24,803 nucleotides of DNA, taken from Folioceros fuciformis. Its lineage: Eukaryota > Anthocerotophyta > Anthocerotopsida > Anthocerotales. The stretch is taken from assembly GCA_049999805.1 (NCBI GenBank), contig JBNGIO010006283.1, positions 337,191 through 361,993 on the forward strand, read 5' to 3'. The notes beneath the pieces were generated by a model. The model had not been told where the DNA came from. It saw nothing but the letters and a program-made list of their open reading frames with translations, and searched no databases. The position numbers were made by a program, and so were the translations under genes. Below, piece by piece: positions 19,412 through 24,803 of the stretch. The stretch's first letter is position 1. Each line of letters starts with the position of its first letter.

Positions 19412-22400
19412 ATGCGGCGCGACAAGCCCAAGAGCAGCAGCAACAGCAGCGTGGTGGAGTCCCTGAATCATATTCAGACTCCCAACGAATGGTGCCAGCT
19501 GCTTGTGAATTCGCACGCCCCCTGTCCTCGGACCAAGGTACGTTACGTACATGATGGATTGAATGTCTGTATGTTGCTTGATCGGTAATCGATCATGAGA
19601 TCTTCAATCCTTGCCAGATCCCGTTTCCTTTCCCTTTCCTTGTGTTTTCGTCCAACAAGCAGTGATGAATTAAATTGTTCATAACTCAATGCCATCGACG
19701 TCGGAACTGGCGCCTCGATGAACGAATGAATTGTGCCATGGCAATCACAGCATGCGGCAACCATTGCGGGCCGCAGGATGTTCATTCTGGGTGGATCGTC
19801 TGCAGATGGTTTGCTTGACGATGTACAGGTAGGTGGGTCGCGTGATGCGTTCTTCGTATGTTCTTTACGTACGTGATTGACAGACAATGCATTTGGAGGT
19901 CCTCGGAGGTTACAAAGTACACTGGTCCCCGTCACGTACAGGTGTTCCATGCAGAGAAGCGGCTTTGGCTGAGGTTGAATTGGCACGGCCAGGGGAATGA
20001 AAGTAAGCAATCTCCCAGCGAACATCTGCAGCCGGTGGAGAGGGGCCCACAAAGCATGGGTCACCAAGTTGTGATCTGGGAGAAGAAGCTCTTCGTTGTG
20101 GGTGGGCAAAGCCAGCCTTCCTCCCTCTCAGTAACGGGTAGGCAGGATATCGCTCACCAAGCGCAAGCTTGTTCCTTTGAATCTTGCTTCACACAATTTC
20201 TGGCCAGCCACATATGCAGTATGTGTTCTGAACAGAGACAGCCTGCGGATTGGATTGCTGCAGTTCACAGGTTGAATTTGGAGAGTCACTGCTGGTCTCT
20301 GGTCTGCCCCAAGGGTGATGTACCGGTACGTACGTGATGGGCCGGCACCAACTCTGATTCTGACTCTGACGCAATGAAGTTGTAATATTGGCATGGCGGG
20401 AAATGGATTCCCTTGCCATAACTCAGCTGAGCTCGTGATCTCGTGAGAAAATCCAGTCTATCTCTTGAGACTGAGCTGGCCATTGCACTGATCATACATA
20501 TCATCGAGTGTCACAGACGGGAAGGTGCGGGCAGAGCATTGTACAAGTGGGATTCATGCTCATCATGTTCGGAGGGGAAGATGTCAAGGGTAGGATCTTG
20601 AACGACCTGCACATCTTCGACCTCAAGCACCTGGTTTGGCTTCCTCTCAAGACCACGTAGGTGCCCCGTTACCTCCACTTGAAGTTGGGCGTGCTCACTA
20701 GTCACACCGTGCCTGCAGACCCTTCAAGAAGCTTTTCCTTTTGCAGAGGACCTAAGCCTGCACCGCGGAGGGACCATTCTGCTGCCTGTTACGGTGATCG
20801 CTACATGTGGGTGTTTGGGGGCAAGTCCCGGGCCGGCTACCTCAATGACGTGCATTGCTTGGATTTCCAAACTGTGAGTCTGCTTCATCTTTCACCTCTC
20901 GTTGCAACCTTCCAGCCAGCCTACCTATTCACGCACCTGGGCCATTGCAGATGGAATGGACTCGGGAGAAAGTGAAAGGAGCAAGTCCCAAACCACGAGC
21001 AGGCCAAGCTGGTGCCATTGCAGGATCCAAGTGGTTCATTGTAGGGGGGGAGTCCAAGGGCGAAGGTCTTATCCTCTTTCTCTCACCTTGAAATTAACGC
21101 ATATGATGTTTAAATCGTCAGCTACTGACATTTTGACCCGGGTGCCTCCATCGCCGTTGTCGTGTAATTTGCAGAAGTGCAGGATACTATAGCATTTGAT
21201 CTAGACAAGCACGAATGGTCTGTGGTGAACAACGTTCGGGCGGGATCACCCCTTGCAAATGATGTAAGTACCGGCTCAGGTGTCAGATATAGGACAACAC
21301 AGGCTTCTGATTAATATTGCCAAGAGTGTGGTCCAGGAACAACGTACTTTGTAGAAGCAGTCGTTTGCAACATGTTCGACGGCGAACAATTGAAAGTTGT
21401 TACGCTTGCCGCTTGCCTTCAGGGCCTCAGTGTGGTGAAAGTCCGAAGCAACAGCAAGACCTTTCTTCTGGCTTTTGGAGGGCATGGAGCATCTTCCAGC
21501 AACCAGGTTGAGCTCTATCATCTACCATCTTCCTGACTTCGTACTTGGCAGCGCAAGAATGACCTTAATGATCAGAAACGCAAAACACTGCATACAGGTT
21601 TATGCATTGCTGGTGCAACCACATCCTCGGTTCGGTGGTAGGCCAGGGGAAGACTGCAAGTCGGAGGGATCGATGAACAGCCTCTCCATATCCCTTAACT
21701 TCCCACCCGCTCTCACCCTGGGACCAGTACCAGAGGGACAGGACCTTAGCCCGCCATCCCCAAAAACAGCCGTCCTGCGCTGGGACGCTTGTCGTCCAGG
21801 CCAAGAAGACATGGCATTTGACCACGATAAGGCAGATGCCTATCCTCTCGCGCAGTCGGAGGCCCATGCCTCGCTTGTGGATGACTCCAGAGAATTCAGA
21901 ACTGGCTACTCAGGTCACCAGCACAATGAGGACTTGGAGCAGGTACGTCTCTCCCTGTCCCCGTGAATTCATGGGCAGCTGGTGCCCGTATACAAGAGAT
22001 GGAGAACTGGACACTAAAGACGACTCACGTGTTGCTAAAGCTGCTTTCCGGTCAGTACGAAGTTGAGGAGGAGCCGCGACGCACCACAAGCAAGGACTAC
22101 TTCCATGGTGACAGTTTCAATTCCAATGCTGGCAGCCGCAAGGCACTGGAACCCCTTGAGAGATCGTGGCAAGATCGCAGGCTGCAAGCTGCTGACATGA
22201 GCTCGCTGGATACGAGACCGTCTTCGGATGGCTTGAGAAGATCACAACCTTCAGAACTCCACGAAAAGCTTCTCACAGCTCTGCGAATCAACGAAGAACT
22301 GGAGGGGAAGCTGGCAGAGGCCCGTAGTACAAATTACGAAGCCAACAAAACTCTCCAGGTAGTTGTGACGGAGAAGGAGGAGATGAGGAAGAAGCTTACG

Positions 22401-23247
22401 TCTGCCATGGCCTCCATCGATGAGCTGGAAGAAGAAGTGTTTAATCTGATGAAAAGCAAGAAAGAGATGGAGTCCAAGCTCAAAGCCAGCCTCAAGGCAC
22501 TCGAGGAGTCCGACAAGAAGCTTCAAGTGGCTTCCCAGCTTCAGGAGAGTGCAGAGATGAGGTTGAGATCTACTCTCCGGCTCAAGGAGGAGGTGGAGAA
22601 GCAACTGGCGACGCAGGGAAGGATGTTGGAAGAAACAGAAAGCTTGTGTGCAGACGAGTCGTCGGACACGGACGCAACAACCAAGGCGTTGGAGAAGAAA
22701 CTGGAGGAGCAACAGCAGCGGTTGGCAGCTGCCCTAAACGTCCAGGCTGTGTTAGAGGAGAAGCTGGCGATTGCCCTCAAGGAAAAGAGAGAGCTGAAGG
22801 AGAAGGTGTTAGGAGCCATGCACAAGCAGGAGGCAGCAAGGTGCCAGTCGCAGACAAGCTCTGAAGAGAAGACAAAGATGGAGAAGGAACTTGGTCAGAT
22901 GAAGGCGACGCTGAAAGAAACTCAAAGGGTATGGCACTACGCCTTTGAATGTGCGAGACGTATTTTCTCGTCGCCTTTACTGACCGATGCCATTCTAACA
23001 CACAGGAACTTCAAGCCAAGGAATTGCAGATAACCGAGTTCCATTCCAAAGTGTTCGAATATCAGGTAGCGTTGATGGAAACAGGCATTACCTCTCCTAC
23101 TTGTGATTTGGCTTCTGGATCTGCAAGCTGATCTGGTGTGCAACCGTGCAGGTGGAGTTATTCGACTTGAAGCAAAAACTACGAAGCTCGTCGGATGCAA
23201 GGGCGGTCTCGCAGGCAATTGCACCCAGTACGATCACAGTGCAGTGA
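19412..23247 (+). CDS. kelch-repeat protein with C-terminal coiled coil (At5g04420 type)
   Basis: Thirteen exons close in phase: 19412-19537, 19751-19828, 19942-20137, 20264-20325, 20517-20656, 20747-20873, 20951-21065, 21175-21263, 21423-21506, 21598-21942, 22056-22928, 23006-23065 and 23152-23247, giving about 796 residues. Six kelch-like blades are visible by their double glycines: FILGGSSADGLLDDVQVF, FVVGGQSQ, IMFGGEDVKGRILNDLHIFD, VFGGKSRAGYLNDVHCLD, FIVGGESK and LAFGGHG. A long Glu/Lys/Leu-rich coiled coil follows (about 520-780), ending in VELFDLKQKLRS. The order matches plant kelch proteins related to acyl-CoA-binding ACBP4/5 but without a visible acyl-CoA-binding domain. It is likely a soluble scaffold; its partners are unknown. 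ATG 19412 is the first after an in-frame stop at 19373. The acceptor of exon 11 (22056) was chosen for phase and pyrimidine tract and is the weakest border. Confidence 0.88.
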
Positions 23248-24443
23248 CGACCTGTCCTAAACCCGGCCTGCAACTCCTCGACACACTCACTGGACACATC
23301 ATATGCATATATTAAGAGGTGGGGGACCGTGCAGACTTGATGTATAGACTCCATGCAGAGATCAAAAGGCAGTCCAATCACCGGAGCTATGGAGCATACT
23401 ATGTTATTTTAACATGGGTGTTAGATATGCGCACAGCTACATGCGTAGTCATGTCCTGCTCTAGCTTTGTCCTTGTACCGTGTTCTGAAAGAGGTGACCT
23501 TTCAAACCCGAGATTTCATGTTACAAGCTGCAAGGTTTCTTGGGGTGTGGAAACATCTTTTAGCTAATTTAAAATACTAGCAGTATATATTTTAAAATTA
23601 TAAGGTGAAATGAAGCTGAAGAATTGGTTCATGCCTTAGAGAAAAGAAAAATAGTTTCTTGATCCTAAGACGAAAACTGATTTGAAAAAATTTAAGTGAA
23701 AAGAACAAAAGCATGTTTTCGTAGGTACCCATCCCAACAATTAAGTGTTGCGAGGGCATCCATAGCATTTAGCCTCTAGACATTCTATCCAAAGTAATGA
23801 TATAGAAGAAGAATGTCTTAGCACCTCATCTCTAAATACTAATCTAAGCATCACACCTTCTATGCACCCCATTTAAGTAGGCATCTTAACTCCACTACTT
23901 GTAGACAAACACCACACAAAAACAATCTTAACTCATTATGCTTATCCTCCGCTTCTTCTAGCTACCCCATTATATCACCATGGCCACCCCTCCAAGCTTA
24001 GCTATGGTATACATGGTTAAATACCTAGACCCAAGATAAAAATATGTTCTTAGTGGGCTGTAATAGACTCCTTGTCTCTCAGCACCCACTTCTTATGAAC
24101 CAAAGTTAACAACTCTCATCAACCATTGTACAAATGTGCATGCATTTGGTTTAAACTACTCCAATACACATAAATGATAATAAAAAAAATGAAATGATAC
24201 ATATCTTAGTATTAGTACTATATATTTCAACATTAAACTTCACACATTTGAGAGAGAGTTTTTGTCTAAGTGTGATGTCTCGGTCTATTAATTAATTAAT
24301 TTATCATTAGGCGTATGCATCCGTGAGGCTATGACGCCGGAACGTGAATAAAAAACATGATTGAATGGACACTTTGGGAAAGCGCAAAAGAAAGAAGATT
24401 AGAGCAAACAAAATAGCAAATCTAGATAGCTATGTCAATAAGC
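23248..24443. other. 3' flank of the kelch gene, turning into AT-rich repeat sequence
   Basis: Up to about 23560 the sequence resembles the gene island; beyond that it is strongly AT-rich with A runs (24180-24189) and ATTA repeats (about 24287-24302). No gene is visible. The part near 24200-24443 is probably the 3' untranslated tail of the LINE fragment, although no clear poly-T tract marks its end. Confidence 0.4.
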
Positions 24444-24803
24444 CTAAGTTAAGTAATCGCCAATCACCTTGAAGTAAGAGAGAAGTTTTTCCCTGAGTTT
24501 GGGAACACTAAGAAGTTGGCGGATATCGTAGTAAGAGCCTTGGATCCAAGTATTGCGAGTGGCCATACACTGGCCAAGGATGTGATGACGAGTTTCTTCT
24601 AAAGACCTGCATTTCCGACAAAAAGGATCATTTGCAATGTTGAATGTCCTAAAGTAAGCCCTAATAGCCATATGCCCAGTCCGAAGCTGGGTGAGAAATG
24701 ATGAGAGCTTACGGTCATGGAGACCAAGGCGTTGTAGCATCGAGGCCGAAGAGCCACCAAGCACCACCCTCTTAAGCGCAGAAGCCTTAGTTGAGGAAAC
24801 CCA
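24444..24803 (-). CDS. C-terminal end of a LINE-type reverse transcriptase, partial
   Basis: The minus strand is open from the window edge for 119 codons to a TAA stop. It reads LTQLRTGHMAIRAYFRTF, then a zinc-knuckle-like segment FCRKCRSLEETRHHILGQC, which matches the zf-RVT-type C-terminus of plant non-LTR retrotransposon polyproteins (CxxC, paired His, Cys). The polymerase and endonuclease parts would lie outside the window to the right. This part contains no stop or frameshift, so the copy may be fairly young. Its AT-rich codons differ from those of the host genes. Confidence 0.7.
   Translation of the reverse strand, partial: WVSSTKASALKRVVLGGSSASMLQRLGLHDRKLSSFLTQLRTGHMAIRAYFRTFNIANDPFCRKCRSLEETRHHILGQCMATRNTWIQGSYYDIRQLLSVPKLREKLLSYFKVIGDYLT

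Noticed and set aside
19072-19443. Minus-strand 123-codon frame
   Set aside because: It overlaps the first exon of the well-supported kelch gene on the other strand and has no recognisable domain.
20126-20263. Kelch exon 3 ending right after the Ser-Leu-Ser codons at 20130
   Set aside because: That donor cannot be joined to any AG acceptor giving the conserved VHRLNLESHCW strand; the donor at 20138 with the acceptor before 20264 keeps the frame.

Overview
The window looks like nuclear DNA of a streptophyte (green plant lineage), most likely of bryophyte or charophyte grade; species cannot be fixed from the sequence. Reasons: short GT-AG introns (mostly 77-215 nt) in every recognisable host gene, products that resemble land-plant families, AAACCCTAA-type motifs, and a nad7 gene with a plant-like product but nuclear features. 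Plant nad7 is usually mitochondrial; nuclear copies are known from liverworts. One 100-N assembly gap lies inside nad7.

Layout. Bases 1-5.7 kb are repeat-derived: a possible broken minus-strand gene at the left edge, a decayed transposase-like gene of the DUF7869 type (about 1053-3837, plus strand) whose intron holds an array of GC-rich palindromes, an unidentified repeat fragment, a 32-bp minisatellite (4692-5358) and a minus-strand retroelement fragment (5357-5640). Bases 5.7-9.1 kb hold a four-exon F-box gene (6953-8456) with twelve consecutive Cys-rich pentapeptide units and a C-terminal CxxC/CxxC motif. Bases 9.1-14 kb carry no gene I can recognise: unassigned moderate-GC sequence, short tandem repeats, a telomere-like tract and an AT-rich block of probable transposon origin.

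Bases 14.1-23.3 kb are a gene-dense island on the plus strand: nad7 (complex I 49-kDa subunit, split by the gap), NUP58 (FG nucleoporin, seven exons) and a kelch-repeat/coiled-coil protein of the Arabidopsis At5g04420 type (thirteen exons). Exon joins for the three spliced genes were checked by hand for GT-AG borders and phase, and all close in frame. The right end is AT-rich and enters the C-terminus of a minus-strand LINE-type reverse transcriptase that runs off the edge.

The host genes do not form a pathway: one serves mitochondrial respiration, one the nuclear pore, one probably ubiquitin ligation, and one is a probable scaffold. The most interesting items are the pentapeptide-repeat F-box protein, the palindrome family tied to the DUF7869 element, and the nuclear nad7.
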